A stretch of DNA of 64,000 bases from Variovorax sp. OV329 (lineage in GTDB: Bacteria; Pseudomonadota; Gammaproteobacteria; Burkholderiales; Burkholderiaceae_C). Below are positions 35,190 to 46,544 of this stretch, piece after piece. A program made the position numbers and the translations under genes. The notes under the pieces are model-generated. The model searched no databases. It was not told the DNA's origin and saw nothing but the letters and a program-made list of their open reading frames with translations. Location: NCBI RefSeq assembly GCF_900114785.1, contig NZ_FOUG01000009.1, forward strand, positions 62,001-126,000. The letters are read 5' to 3'. Position 1 is the first letter of the stretch. The number at the start of each line of letters is the position of its first letter.

Positions 35190-35708
35190 ATGATCGACAC
35201 CACCTCGATGAACACCCCCGCCCTCGTGGCCCTGCTGGCCCAGCTGCTGCGCGAGCGGCAATGGATGATGGCCACCGCCGAGAGCTGCACCGGCGGCCTG
35301 ATCGCCGGCGCCTGCACCGACCTGGCCGGCTCCAGCGAATGGTTCGAGCGCGGCTTCGTCAGCTATTCGAACGAGGCCAAGAACGAACTGCTGGGCGTGG
35401 ACGCCCAGCTCATCGCCACGCACGGCGCGGTGAGCGAACCGGTGGCGCGGGCCATGGCCGAAGGCGCGCTGGCGCATTCGAAGACCCAGGCGGCCGTGGC
35501 CGTCACCGGCGTGGCCGGCCCCACCGGTGGCAGCGCCGAGAAGCCCGTGGGCACGGTCTGGTTCGGCTGGTCGGTGAAGGGCCAGCCCACGCGCACGGAA
35601 CGCCGCCGCTTCGACGGCGACCGCGCCGCGGTGCGCGCCGCCACCGTCCACTACGCCCTTCAAACCCTTGTCCAATCGATTTCAGGAACACGTCCCGATG
35701 AGCGATAG
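35190..35708 (+). CDS. pncC: CinA-family nicotinamide-nucleotide amidohydrolase
   Basis: Deamidates NMN to nicotinate mononucleotide in NAD salvage. It is a stand-alone C-terminal CinA domain of 172 residues (166 if it starts at the ATG at 35208). Signatures are MMATAESCTGGLIAGACTDL (nucleotide-binding Ser/Thr), SSEWFERGFVSYSNEAK, LLGVDAQLIATHGAVSEPVA and AVAVTGVAGPTGGS. It lies directly after pgpA, a pairing common in Betaproteobacteria, and its end overlaps the start of the GNAT gene by 11 bases. Confidence 0.94.
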   Translation: MIDTTSMNTPALVALLAQLLRERQWMMATAESCTGGLIAGACTDLAGSSEWFERGFVSYSNEAKNELLGVDAQLIATHGAVSEPVARAMAEGALAHSKTQAAVAVTGVAGPTGGSAEKPVGTVWFGWSVKGQPTRTERRRFDGDRAAVRAATVHYALQTLVQSISGTRPDER

Positions 35709-36036
35709 CAACACCACCCAGTCCGGCGACGCGCTGGTCATCCAGGAAAACACCGCGCAGCACCGCTTCGAGGCCACGAAGAACGGCCAGCTGGCCGGCT
35801 ATGTCGAATACAACGTGCTGAGCGAGGCGCTGATGTTCACCCACACCGAGGTGCTCGAGGCCTTCGAAGGCCAGGGCGTGGGCTCGGCACTGGCCAAGCA
35901 TGTGCTGGCCGAGGTGCGCAGTCAGGGCAAGCAGGTGATTCCGGTTTGCCAGTTCATCGCCGGCTACATCCGCAAGCACCGCGAGCAGTACGTGGACCTG
36001 GTGCGACCCGACGTGCAGCGGGCCTTCAAGATCTAG
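35698..36036 (+). CDS. Small GNAT-fold acetyltransferase (YidJ/GTPase-type, 112 residues)
   Basis: A short GCN5-related N-acetyltransferase domain. HRFEATKNGQLAGYVEYNVL is the first sheet, LMFTHTEVLEAFEGQGVGSA holds the acetyl-CoA pyrophosphate-binding QGVGS motif, and QVIPVCQFIAGYIRKHREQY matches the C-terminal part of the YidJ-like group. I take the ATG at 35698 (MSDSNTTQ), which overlaps the pncC end. The acceptor is unknown. It converges with the DGPF gene at 36050. Confidence 0.85.
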   Translation: MSDSNTTQSGDALVIQENTAQHRFEATKNGQLAGYVEYNVLSEALMFTHTEVLEAFEGQGVGSALAKHVLAEVRSQGKQVIPVCQFIAGYIRKHREQYVDLVRPDVQRAFKI

Positions 36037-36049
36037 TCGTCGCGCTGCT

Positions 36050-36445
36050 TCAGGACGCGGACGGGCGCAGCGCGTCCTGCACGTCCGGCGGGAAGTCGTC
36101 CCACTCCTGCACCTGGCGCACCTCGATCACCTCGTTCTCGCCGCCTGGGCAGCGCGAGGCCCAGGCGATGGCCTCTTCCCGCGACTTCACCTGGATCATC
36201 CAGTAGCCGCCCAGCACTTCCTTGGCCTCGCTGAAGGGGCCGTCGGTCACCTTGGGCTTGCCGCCGGCAAAGCTCACGCGCGCGCCCATCGAGGGCGGGT
36301 GCAGGCCGTCGAGCGCCAGCAGCACGCCGGCCTTCTGCAGGGTTTCGTTGTAGCGGCTCATCGCGGCCACGGCGTCGGCGCTGGGCATGGTGCCGGGCGC
36401 GGCGCTTTCGTAGCCCTTGGGGATCATCAGCATCATGAATCGCAT
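36050..36445 (-). CDS. YCII/DGPF-domain protein
   Basis: A 131-residue YCII-related protein. MRFMMLMIPKGYESAAPGTM is followed by AMSRYNETLQKAGVLLALDG, the DGPF motif in KVTDGPFSEAKEVLGGYWMI, and AIAWASRCPGGENEVIEVR. AAAGGAAG lies before the ATG at 36445, so the longer frame to 36496 is not needed. It shares its layout with the protein at 34094-34516, and the two flank pgpA-pncC-GNAT on opposite strands. The biochemical role is not established. Confidence 0.86.
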   Translation of the reverse strand: MRFMMLMIPKGYESAAPGTMPSADAVAAMSRYNETLQKAGVLLALDGLHPPSMGARVSFAGGKPKVTDGPFSEAKEVLGGYWMIQVKSREEAIAWASRCPGGENEVIEVRQVQEWDDFPPDVQDALRPSAS

Positions 36446-36567
36446 GGTTCTTCCTTTGGAGAGTGGGATGAAGGGAAGGGCACGCGACGCATGCAACAGC
36501 CGGTGATTTCGCGCGTCCCACCCCCACGTCGAACGGGCGGGCGCGAAATCGACAGGCTGCCGGTGAT

Positions 36568-37362
<795 letters not shown>

Positions 37363-37484
37363 CTTGGGTCGCGCGGGCAGAGCCCTCTATGATGCAGCAG
37401 GGCGAGGCCCTCCAACGTGACCAACCGATTCCTTCCCTTATTCCACCGCGGACGACGACTGCGCACCGCGCCACGCCTGCGCGT

Positions 37485-38411
37485 ATGAGCAGCCTGAGAC
37501 CCGGCGCGACCCGCTATTCGTCGCGCAAAGGCCTGGCCTCCGCGCCGGCTCCCCTGGAGGCGGAAGTGCCCCTGCCCGGCCCGGCGGACTACGCCGGCTT
37601 CCTGCAGGTGACCCTGCCTCAGCAGGACAAGGCGGTGGCCAGCCACCGCCTTTCCGGAGAGCGGGTCTGGCTCAAGAAGGCGGGTCCGCGCCACGGCATG
37701 GCCCGCTATCGGGCCATGGCCGTACTGGCCGGCCTGTTCCGGCTGGAAGTGCTCAAGCCCGTGCCCAACCCCGGCGGCGAGGCCGCCATCGCCATCGAGG
37801 CGCGCCGCCTACGCCAATTGGCCGAGGCCGGCTTGCGGGTGCCCAAGGTGCTGGCGCAGCAGGCCGACGGCCTGCTGATCTCCGACCTGGGCGAGAGTGG
37901 ACGCAGCACGGTGGTGGTGCAGGAGCGCCTGGAGCTGGCCGCCGCTGCCGGCCCGGCCGCCCTGATGAGCGCATGGCGAGAGGGGCTGGACGCCATCGCG
38001 CGGGTGCATGCCAGCGGCTGCTACCTGAGCCAGGCCTTCGACCGCAACCTGGTGATGTGCCCCGACGGCGTGATCGGCTACATCGACTTCGAGGACGATC
38101 CGGGCGAAGCCCTGGGAATCGACGAATGCCAGGCGCGCGACTGGCTCAGCTACCTGCATTCCACCGCCATGCTGGTGCATGCGGCCGCGCCGCAGCAGGC
38201 CGGCGCCCACTGGCACGCGGTGCAGGCCGACGCCAGCGACGCGGTGCGCGAGCGCTTGCTCCAGGCCGCGCGTCGCATGCGCTGGCTGCGCCGCCTGCCC
38301 AAGAGCCGGCGCTGGGGCCGCGACACCCAGCGGGTGCGCACCGCAGCCAGCCTGCTGGCACGCTGGTACAGCCTGAACGGGCAGCTTTTCGTTGCACCAA
38401 CCCGTTACTAA
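37485..38411 (+). CDS. Kinase-like protein (RfaP/BUD32-type fold)
   Basis: A 308-residue protein with a divergent protein-kinase fold. SGERVWLKKAG (candidate Lys), EARRLRQLAEAGLRVPKVLA (alpha-C and hinge region), LLISDLGESG, IARVHASGCYLSQAFDRNLV (catalytic-loop equivalent) and IGYIDFEDDPGE (DFE in place of DFG) follow the order seen in LPS-core and BUD32-like kinases. It has no signal peptide. I start it at the ATG at 37485 (MSSLRPGATR). The substrate is unknown; a lipopolysaccharide kinase-type role is possible but not shown. Confidence 0.6.
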   Translation: MSSLRPGATRYSSRKGLASAPAPLEAEVPLPGPADYAGFLQVTLPQQDKAVASHRLSGERVWLKKAGPRHGMARYRAMAVLAGLFRLEVLKPVPNPGGEAAIAIEARRLRQLAEAGLRVPKVLAQQADGLLISDLGESGRSTVVVQERLELAAAAGPAALMSAWREGLDAIARVHASGCYLSQAFDRNLVMCPDGVIGYIDFEDDPGEALGIDECQARDWLSYLHSTAMLVHAAAPQQAGAHWHAVQADASDAVRERLLQAARRMRWLRRLPKSRRWGRDTQRVRTAASLLARWYSLNGQLFVAPTRY

Positions 38412-38519
38412 TTGATCGCGTGCTTACCCAATAAGGTGGATTGAATTGCGGCGCCGCGGCAAGGAAGATGCCACGTCTGTCCACAGCAATTCGCGTGTGC
38501 CAGGGAGGCCACCACCACC

Positions 38520-38945
38520 ATGCCCCAACTCATTCTCATGGACGCCCGAGGCCAGGTCCGGCAGATTCCGATCGCCCTGCCCTCCGTCTCGCTTGGCCGC
38601 AGCCCCAGCAGCGACGTCGTGCTCGACTCCAAGCGCGCCAGCCGTGCGCATGCCGTCATCGAAGTGGACGGCCCCAAGGTCTTCATCATCGACATGCACA
38701 GCCTCAATGGCACCCTGGTCAACGGCGAGCTGATCGACCGCCACCAGCTGGCGCACGGCGACTCCATCGAAATCGGTACGGTGGAGCTGCGCTACGTGGC
38801 GCAGGACCAGGTGCTGAGCGAGGACGAGGCCATGCGACTGCTGACCGCGCCCACGCTGGACACCAGCGCGCCCGGCTGGGACGACTGGGACTACGAGACG
38901 GAGCGCGCGGACGTGCGCGGCAGCCTCCTGCAGCGCAGCCACTAG
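38520..38945 (+). CDS. FHA-domain protein
   Basis: A 141-residue protein that is mostly one forkhead-associated domain, a phosphothreonine-binding module. The key motif set is present: VSLGRSPSSDVVL (GR and Ser), RASRAHAVIEV (SRxHA) and SLNGTLVNGELI (NGT..N). The acidic C-terminal tail (WDDWDYETERADV) is of unknown role. A good GGGAGG site precedes the ATG. FHA proteins can regulate T6SS through phosphorylation, but nothing here ties this one to the cluster at the left edge. Confidence 0.88.
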   Translation: MPQLILMDARGQVRQIPIALPSVSLGRSPSSDVVLDSKRASRAHAVIEVDGPKVFIIDMHSLNGTLVNGELIDRHQLAHGDSIEIGTVELRYVAQDQVLSEDEAMRLLTAPTLDTSAPGWDDWDYETERADVRGSLLQRSH

Positions 38946-38959
38946 GCCCGCCACCCCAC

Positions 38960-39415
38960 TCAGGCGTTATCGCCCTCTTCGGCGAAGTGCGCCGACACCT
39001 TCACGCCCAGATCCACCAGGGGTTTGCGCAAGACAAGCACCGCGCGGTCCTTGCTGAGCAGCCGCGCGCCGTGTGCCACCGCCAGGTCGATGAAGACCTG
39101 GTCGTCCGGGTCGTCGCAACGGCAGGGGGCCGCGGGCGGTAACGGCAGTGCGTGCGCCTGTGCGTCGAACGCCGCCAGCACCCCGGCGGCCGTGCGGCCC
39201 GTGCGCTCCAGCCGCGTGACGATGAGCGGGTAGCCGAGCACGCGCGCCAGTTCCTCGCGCATCGCGGCGGTGGCGATCCAGCGCAGCTGCGAACGCGCCA
39301 GGGCCTCGCGCAGGGGCACACAGGCAGAGTCGTCGAACACCAGCAGGTCCAGGACCAGGTTGGTGTCCAGCACCACGAGCGACGCCATGGGCGGAATCTG
39401 AAGAGGGTCTTTCAT
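38960..39415 (-). CDS. PIN-domain putative toxin (ribonuclease fold)
   Basis: A PIN-fold protein of about 151 residues. ASLVVLDTNLVLDLLVF carries the first catalytic Asp, VPLREALAR and MREELARVLGYP follow, and CRCDDPDDQVFIDLAVAHGA holds the later acidic cluster, ending with RLLSKDRAVL. It matches the group annotated as PIN-family toxin components. No antitoxin gene is adjacent, so toxin status is unproven. The start may be the ATG at 39415 (MKDPLQ) or 39388 (MASLVV); neither has a strong ribosome site. Confidence 0.78.
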   Translation of the reverse strand: MKDPLQIPPMASLVVLDTNLVLDLLVFDDSACVPLREALARSQLRWIATAAMREELARVLGYPLIVTRLERTGRTAAGVLAAFDAQAHALPLPPAAPCRCDDPDDQVFIDLAVAHGARLLSKDRAVLVLRKPLVDLGVKVSAHFAEEGDNA

Positions 39416-39517
39416 TCTGCGGTTACCACTCGAAGTAAACATCCCGGGCCGGTGGACGGCCTGGCACCGAACTTGCCACTACGCTGGCTGCTCGATAGAC
39501 CCACCCCTGGGACAGCG

Positions 39518-40531
39518 ATGCCCACATCATCCCCCACCCTTTCGGTTGTGCTCGCCACCTTCAACGGCGAGGCGTTCCTGGAAAAGCAGCTTGAAAGCCT
39601 GGCGCAGCAGACCCGCGCGCCGGACGAACTGATCGTCTCCGACGACGGCTCGACCGACCGCACCAACGAGATCGTCGAAGCATTTGCGGCGCGCGTCCCC
39701 TTACCGGTCCGCCACTTCAGGAACCCCAGCGCAAAGGGCTTTCGCGACAACTTCCTGGGCGCGGTCCGGGAGGCGCGCGGCGACTGGATCGCCTTTTGCG
39801 ACCAGGACGATATCTGGCGGCAGGACAAGCTGGAGCGCTGCGCCGTCCACATGGCAACGCCCGGCGTGACGCAGATCGTGCACCAGGCCACGCTGATCGA
39901 CAGCAACGACGCGCCCATCGGTCCCTTCCACCAGGGCATCTTGCGGACCTGCACGAAGGATCCTCTGGCCTACGACCTGTGGAGCACCTTCTGGGGCTTC
40001 TCGATGCTGGTGGACCGGCGGGTGCTGGGGCTGGTGGGTCCCGAGCAGCGATTCGTCGACTACATCGCGCCCCGCCACCTGATCGCGCACGACCGGTGGG
40101 CCTTCTTTCTGGCGCAAGTGCTGGGCCGCACGGTGGAAATCGCCGAGCCGCTGGTGGCCTATCGCCAGCACGGGCGCAACCTCTACGGCAAATCCGCCGG
40201 AGGTCTGAAGGGCAAGCCGACATCGACGCTGCAAGCGGAGAACACCGTCTACATCACGGCAACCCAAGCCATGGTGCAGATCGTCAAGTCGCTGCCCATC
40301 CAGTGCGAGAGGGACTTTCCGGCCTTCGAGCGCGCCAGGGCCATCGCGACCTGCGAGCGGGCACTGGCCCAGTTGCGCCGGCGGGGCGCCATCTATGAAG
40401 GCAGCCGCGGCCTGGCACCCCTGCGCAGCCTGGCCATGTTCGCAAGCGGCGGCTACCGCAACGTGCACGATGGCTCGCAGCGATGGCGCTCGCTGCTCAG
40501 GGACATGGCCGTGTCGGTGTCGGCGCGCTAG
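39518..40531 (+). CDS. Family 2 glycosyltransferase
   Basis: A 337-residue GT-A enzyme. LSVVLATFNGEAFLEKQLES, LIVSDDGSTDRTNEIV and DWIAFCDQDDIWRQDKLERC give the nucleotide-binding and DxD (DQDD) parts of rhamnosyl-type family 2 transferases. The C-terminal third is helical and basic (RARAIATCERALAQLRRRGA), possibly membrane-associated. No polysaccharide cluster surrounds it, so the product is unknown. The in-frame extension upstream of 39518 runs over the PIN gene and is rejected. Confidence 0.88.
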   Translation: MPTSSPTLSVVLATFNGEAFLEKQLESLAQQTRAPDELIVSDDGSTDRTNEIVEAFAARVPLPVRHFRNPSAKGFRDNFLGAVREARGDWIAFCDQDDIWRQDKLERCAVHMATPGVTQIVHQATLIDSNDAPIGPFHQGILRTCTKDPLAYDLWSTFWGFSMLVDRRVLGLVGPEQRFVDYIAPRHLIAHDRWAFFLAQVLGRTVEIAEPLVAYRQHGRNLYGKSAGGLKGKPTSTLQAENTVYITATQAMVQIVKSLPIQCERDFPAFERARAIATCERALAQLRRRGAIYEGSRGLAPLRSLAMFASGGYRNVHDGSQRWRSLLRDMAVSVSAR

Positions 40532-40542
40532 CGTCCCGCTCC

Positions 40543-41814
40543 TCAGTTGAAGCGGCCCGCCTTGAGATCAAAGCGGAACAGCCGGCACTCGATCGGGCCG
40601 TTCCACATCGGCACGCGTCGCGACTCCTTCAGGCGCATCTTCGATGGCAGCTTGAGGTCGGGCGTGAGCACCCAGCCGGTCCAGCCCGCGTAATTCTTCT
40701 TCCAGTGCGCCGAAAGCTGCGCGAAGAACTCGCCGCCGTCCTCGGTCTGCGCGGCTTCGCGGCCGCCAGGTGCCGCGGGCGCAGCGGGCGCGCCACGGTC
40801 GCGCGCGCCGGCGCCGCCCCCGGCACGCGCCACGCCGCCCACCTCGATGCGCTCGCCGTACGGCGGGTTGAGCATGATCACGCCCGCCTCCGCCGGCGGC
40901 ATGCGCTGCAGCGCATCGCCGCCGCGCAGCTGTACCAGGGCTGAGACACCGGCGCGCTCGGCATTGCGCTGCGCGAAATCCACCATGCGGTGCGAGACGT
41001 CGGAGCCGAACACTGGCACGGCCTGCGCCACGGCGGCCGTCCTCTCCTGCGCCTCCTGCTTGATGCCCTGCCACACATGCGCCTGGAAGGGCAGCAGCTT
41101 CTCGAAGCCGAAGCGCCGCTGGCCCCCGGCGGGCATGCCGGCGGCAATCTGCGCCGCCTCGATGGGAATGGTGCCGCTGCCGCAGCAGGGGTCGTACAGC
41201 GGCTGGGGCGACACCTCGCCGGTCTCCGGGTTCCACCAGCCGCTGGCCGCGAGCATGGCGGCAGCCAGCGTCTCCTTCAGCGGCGCGTCGCCCTTGTCGG
41301 TGCGCCAGCCGCGCTTGAAGAGCGGCTCGCCGCTGGTGTCAATGTACAGCGTGAGCTGGTCGGTGGCCAGGTGGGCGAACACGCGCACGTCGGGCCACTG
41401 CGTCTCGATGCTGGGCCGCACGCCGCCGGCCTTGGCGCGGAAACGGTCGGCGATCGCGTCCTTGATGCGCAGCGTGGCGAAGTTCAGGCTGGTCAGCGGG
41501 CTGTGCTGCGACGTGGTCTCGATCTTGAAGGTCTGGCGCGCCGTGAACCAGTTCTCCCAGGCCACCGCGCTGGCGGCCTGGTAGAGATCGTTCTCGTTGC
41601 GGTAGAGCGATTGCGAGAGCTGCACCAGCACGCGCTGCGCCAGGCGCACATGCAGGTTCAACTGCATCGCGTCTCGCCAGCTGGCGCGTGCGAAGACGCC
41701 GGCGCGCGCGACCATCAGGTCGTCGCCCGCCAGGCCGGTGAGCCGGTGCACTTCCTGCGCCAGCAGGTCTTCGACGCCGGCGGCGCAAGGCAGGAACAGT
41801 TGCAGCGAATTCAT
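40543..41814 (-). CDS. THUMP-domain class I SAM-dependent RNA methyltransferase (RlmL N-terminal-like)
   Basis: A 423-residue RNA methyltransferase. An N-terminal THUMP domain (LQLFLPCAAGVEDLLAQEVH ... LTLYIDTSGEPLFKRGWR) leads into the Rossmann domain with motif I-like LYDPCCGSGTIPIEAAQIA, VFGSDVSHRMVDFAQRNAE and the catalytic NPPY (VIMLNPPYGERI). It matches the 23S rRNA m2G2445-type (RlmL) family; the separate RlmK half is absent. A low-complexity Ala/Gly insertion (about residues 310-345) breaks the catalytic domain. It starts only 39 bases from the divergent hybrid kinase. Confidence 0.88.
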   Translation of the reverse strand: MNSLQLFLPCAAGVEDLLAQEVHRLTGLAGDDLMVARAGVFARASWRDAMQLNLHVRLAQRVLVQLSQSLYRNENDLYQAASAVAWENWFTARQTFKIETTSQHSPLTSLNFATLRIKDAIADRFRAKAGGVRPSIETQWPDVRVFAHLATDQLTLYIDTSGEPLFKRGWRTDKGDAPLKETLAAAMLAASGWWNPETGEVSPQPLYDPCCGSGTIPIEAAQIAAGMPAGGQRRFGFEKLLPFQAHVWQGIKQEAQERTAAVAQAVPVFGSDVSHRMVDFAQRNAERAGVSALVQLRGGDALQRMPPAEAGVIMLNPPYGERIEVGGVARAGGGAGARDRGAPAAPAAPGGREAAQTEDGGEFFAQLSAHWKKNYAGWTGWVLTPDLKLPSKMRLKESRRVPMWNGPIECRLFRFDLKAGRFN

Positions 41815-41853
41815 CTCCCGATTGTCGCCGCGTCCTCTATAGTGAAGTCGCCG

Positions 41854-43710
<1,857 letters not shown>

Positions 43711-43714
43711 GGCG

Positions 43715-43793
43715 ATATGTCGCAGAAAACGGGTTTTGAGAACAGATTATCTTGATCTGTTCTCGGCAGCGACATATGCTGAGAATATGTCGC
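43715..43793 (+). promoter_or_regulatory. Nested palindromes over the fic start
   Basis: Three copies of ATATGTCGC occur: direct at 43715-43723, inverted at 43769-43777, and direct at 43785-43793, where it spans the fic ATG. Between them, GAGAACAGAT (43738-43747) and ATCTGTTCTC (43755-43764) form a perfect 10-base inverted repeat with a 7-base spacer. The last two ATATGTCGC copies also form a 9-7-9 inverted repeat. This pattern suits an operator for autorepression, inferred. Confidence 0.55.
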
Positions 43794-44929
43794 CAAAACA
43801 CAAAAATTCGAACATATTGCCTACCGCATGGCAGCCTCAGCGCCCGTACAACGCCTTGCCGACTTTGCCTCCGGGCGTCGATCTCGAGAGCAAAGCCATC
43901 CTCAAGCAGTGCATCGCCGCACGCGCCGCGTTGGCCGAACTGAAACAGGCCACCCTCCTGATTCCCAATCCCTCGGTACTGATCAACACCATCCCGCTGC
44001 TGGAGGCCAAGGACAGTTCGGAGATCGAGAACATCGTCACGACGACCGACCAGCTGTTCCGCTATGCCGACGACGGAGAAGGCCAGGCCGACCCTGCCAC
44101 CAAGGAAGCGCTTCGCTACCGCACCGCGCTTTATCAGGGCTTCCAGTCGCTCAGCGAACGGCCGCTGACCACCCGCACTGCCGTAGACATCTGCAGCGCC
44201 ATCAAGGGCGTGGAGATGGAAGTACGGCGCACGCCGGGCACGCAGTTGATCAACGACCGAAGCAAGCAGGCGATCTATACGCCGCCCGAAGGTGAATCCC
44301 TGCTGCGCAATCTGCTGGCCAACTGGGAGCGCTTCATCCACGAGCAACCGCAGCTGGACCCGCTGGTCCGCATGGCAGTCGCGCACTATCAGTTCGAGGC
44401 CATCCACCCCTTCACCGACGGGAACGGGCGCACCGGGCGCGTGCTGAACATCCTCATGCTCATCCAGGAGAGGCTGCTGACGCTTCCGGTGCTTTATCTG
44501 AGCCGCTACATCATCCACCACAAAGCCGACTACTACCGGCTGCTGGCGGAAGTGACCAGTGCTTCGGCCTGGGAAGAGTGGGTGATCTACATGCTGCGCG
44601 CTGTCGAAGAAACCGCGTACTGGACCACGGCGAAGATCGCCGCGCTGCGCCAACTTCAAGCGCAGACCGCCGACCATCTCAGGCGGCGCCTGCCCAAGAT
44701 CTACAGCCACGAACTGGTCGAAGTGCTTTTCGAGCAGCCCTACTGCCGCATTGGCAACCTCGTCGACAAAGGCATCGGGCGGCGGCAGGCCGCATCACGC
44801 TACCTTCAAGACCTCGTCGGCGTAGGCATTCTCAGCGAGCAGATCGCCGGGCGAGAAAAACTGTTCATCCACCCCAAGCTGATGCAGCTCCTGAAGCAGG
44901 ACGACAACCACGTCAGTGCCTACGCCTGA
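43787..44929 (+). CDS. fic: Fic-domain AMP-transferase, class II (autoinhibited)
   Basis: A 380-residue Fic protein. The catalytic motif [12 protein letters not shown] (residues 207-218) is intact, so transfer of AMP or a similar group to a target hydroxyl is expected. The N-terminal helix carries SSEIEN (77-82), which fits the inhibitory [S/T]xxxE[G/N] motif of class II Fic proteins; Glu81 would block the active site. The C-terminal 80 residues ([40 protein letters not shown]) look like a winged helix that could bind DNA. The start codon lies inside a palindrome set. The region is less GC-rich than its neighbours, pointing to transfer. Confidence 0.92.
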   Translation: MSPKHKNSNILPTAWQPQRPYNALPTLPPGVDLESKAILKQCIAARAALAELKQATLLIPNPSVLINTIPLLEAKDSSEIENIVTTTDQLFRYADDGEGQADPATKEALRYRTALYQGFQSLSERPLTTRTAVDICSAIKGVEMEVRRTPGTQLINDRSKQAIYTPPEGESLLRNLLANWERFIHEQPQLDPLVRMAVAHYQFEAIHPFTDGNGRTGRVLNILMLIQERLLTLPVLYLSRYIIHHKADYYRLLAEVTSASAWEEWVIYMLRAVEETAYWTTAKIAALRQLQAQTADHLRRRLPKIYSHELVEVLFEQPYCRIGNLVDKGIGRRQAASRYLQDLVGVGILSEQIAGREKLFIHPKLMQLLKQDDNHVSAYA

Positions 44930-44938
44930 GCCCGCCCG

Positions 44939-46525
44939 TCAAAGCGCCTTGCGCAGGTTCGCCGGCGCGATGCGCAGCGCCTCGCGGTACTTGGCCACGG
45001 TGCGCCGGGCGCACTCGATGCCCTGTTCCTTGAGCATGTCCGACAGCTGGCTGTCCGACAGCGGCTTCTTCAGGTCTTCCGAGCCCACGAACTGCTTGAT
45101 GAGCGCCCGCACCGCGGTGCTGGAGGCATTGCCGCCCGTCTCGGTGCCCAGGGCGGAGCCGAAGAAGTACTTGAGCTCCACCGTGCCGTAGGGCGTGGCC
45201 ATGTACTTGGCGGTGGTCACGCGGCTGATGGTGGATTCGTGCAGGCCCAGCTCGTCGGCGATCTCGCGCAGCACCAGCGGGCGCATGGCCAGCTCGCCGT
45301 GGACGAAGAAGCTCTTCTGCCGCTCCACGATGGCGTTGGAGACGCGCAGGATGGTGTCGAAGCGCTGCTGGATATTCTTGATGAACCAGCGCGCCTCCTG
45401 CAGTCGCTGGCTCAGCGCCTGGCTGCCCTCGCCCTTGTGCGCCTTCAGCGCGCCGGCATAGATGTCGTGCACCCGCAGGCGCGGCATCACGTCGGGATTG
45501 AGCTGCACGCGGAACTTCACGTTGGCGCCGCCGCCCACGCGCGAGACGATCACGTCGGGCACCACGATGTTGCGCTCCACGTTCACGAAGCGCCGGCCCG
45601 GCTTGGGCTCCAGCCTGGCGATGAGCTGCATGCCCGAGCGCACCTTGTCCTCATTGCTCTTCGTCAACGTGGCCAGGCGCTTGAAGTCGCGCCGCGCCAG
45701 CAGGGTGAGCGGCTGCTTGCAGATGGCCAGCGCGACCTTGCGCACCTCGGCCTCGTCGTCTTCCTCGTCCTCGTGCGCCAGGGCACGCAGCTGGATGGCC
45801 AGGCACTCGCCCAGCTCGCGCGCGCCCACGCCGGCGGGCTCCAGGCTCTGGAGCAGGCCCAGGGCCACCTGGAAGCGGTGCACCAGCTCGTCGAACTGGT
45901 CGTTGTCGTCGCCCGCCAGGCCGGAGGCCAGGGCGGGCAGCGAATCTTCCAGGTAGCCATCCTCGTTGAGCGACTCGATCAAAAAGCGCAGCGCCGCCCG
46001 GTCGGTCTCGGACAGGCGCAGGCCCAGGGCCTGGCGGTGCAGGAAGTCCTGCAGCGACTCCTGGCTGCGCGCCAGCTCGGTGGCATCGGCACGGTCGTCG
46101 TCGATGTTGTTGGTGCGCGCAGGCGCGTCGCCGCCCCACTCGCTGTCGTCGGGCGAGACGTCGATGGTGCCGTCGCCTTCCCAGTCGGGCTCGGCATCCG
46201 CCGATTCCGGCGGCGCCTCGGCCGTGGTGACCTCGGCGTCCTGCGCGGCGATGGTGCTCACGCCATCGGCGCCGTTCATGGCCGAGAGGCCGGCGGCCTC
46301 CTCGTCGCGCACGTCGCGCGCGCCGGTGGCGTCCGCGCTGTCCAGGCCGAATTCCTCGCGGGCGGCTTCGTCGCCGGTGCGCTCCAGGAAAGGGTTCTCG
46401 TCGAGCATCTGCTCGACTTCCTGAGACAGCTCCAGCGTGGACAGCTGGAGCAGCCGGATCGACTGCTGCAGCTGCGGTGTGAGTGCGAGATGCTGCGATA
46501 CACGCAGCGACAGGCCTTGCTTCAT
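44939..46525 (-). CDS. rpoN: RNA polymerase sigma-54 factor
   Basis: A 528-residue sigma-54. The Gln-rich activator-interacting region I (MKQGLSLRVSQHLALTPQLQ, QSIRLLQLSTLEL) is followed by a long acidic region II (about residues 60-160). The core-binding domain (about 165-330) and the DNA-binding half follow, with an HTH (REIADELGLHESTISRVTTA). The C-terminal RpoN box is ARRTVAKYREALRIAPANLR. It is slightly longer than E. coli RpoN because of region II. It follows lptB by 19 bases on the same strand, the usual betaproteobacterial order. Confidence 0.97.
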   Translation of the reverse strand: MKQGLSLRVSQHLALTPQLQQSIRLLQLSTLELSQEVEQMLDENPFLERTGDEAAREEFGLDSADATGARDVRDEEAAGLSAMNGADGVSTIAAQDAEVTTAEAPPESADAEPDWEGDGTIDVSPDDSEWGGDAPARTNNIDDDRADATELARSQESLQDFLHRQALGLRLSETDRAALRFLIESLNEDGYLEDSLPALASGLAGDDNDQFDELVHRFQVALGLLQSLEPAGVGARELGECLAIQLRALAHEDEEDDEAEVRKVALAICKQPLTLLARRDFKRLATLTKSNEDKVRSGMQLIARLEPKPGRRFVNVERNIVVPDVIVSRVGGGANVKFRVQLNPDVMPRLRVHDIYAGALKAHKGEGSQALSQRLQEARWFIKNIQQRFDTILRVSNAIVERQKSFFVHGELAMRPLVLREIADELGLHESTISRVTTAKYMATPYGTVELKYFFGSALGTETGGNASSTAVRALIKQFVGSEDLKKPLSDSQLSDMLKEQGIECARRTVAKYREALRIAPANLRKAL

Positions 46526-46544
46526 GGATGTCTTCGCGCCGCCC

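Noticed and set aside
40990..41853. Upstream extension of the third hybrid kinase frame
   Set aside because: It runs antisense over the THUMP methyltransferase; the ATG at 41854 gives a normal N-terminus.
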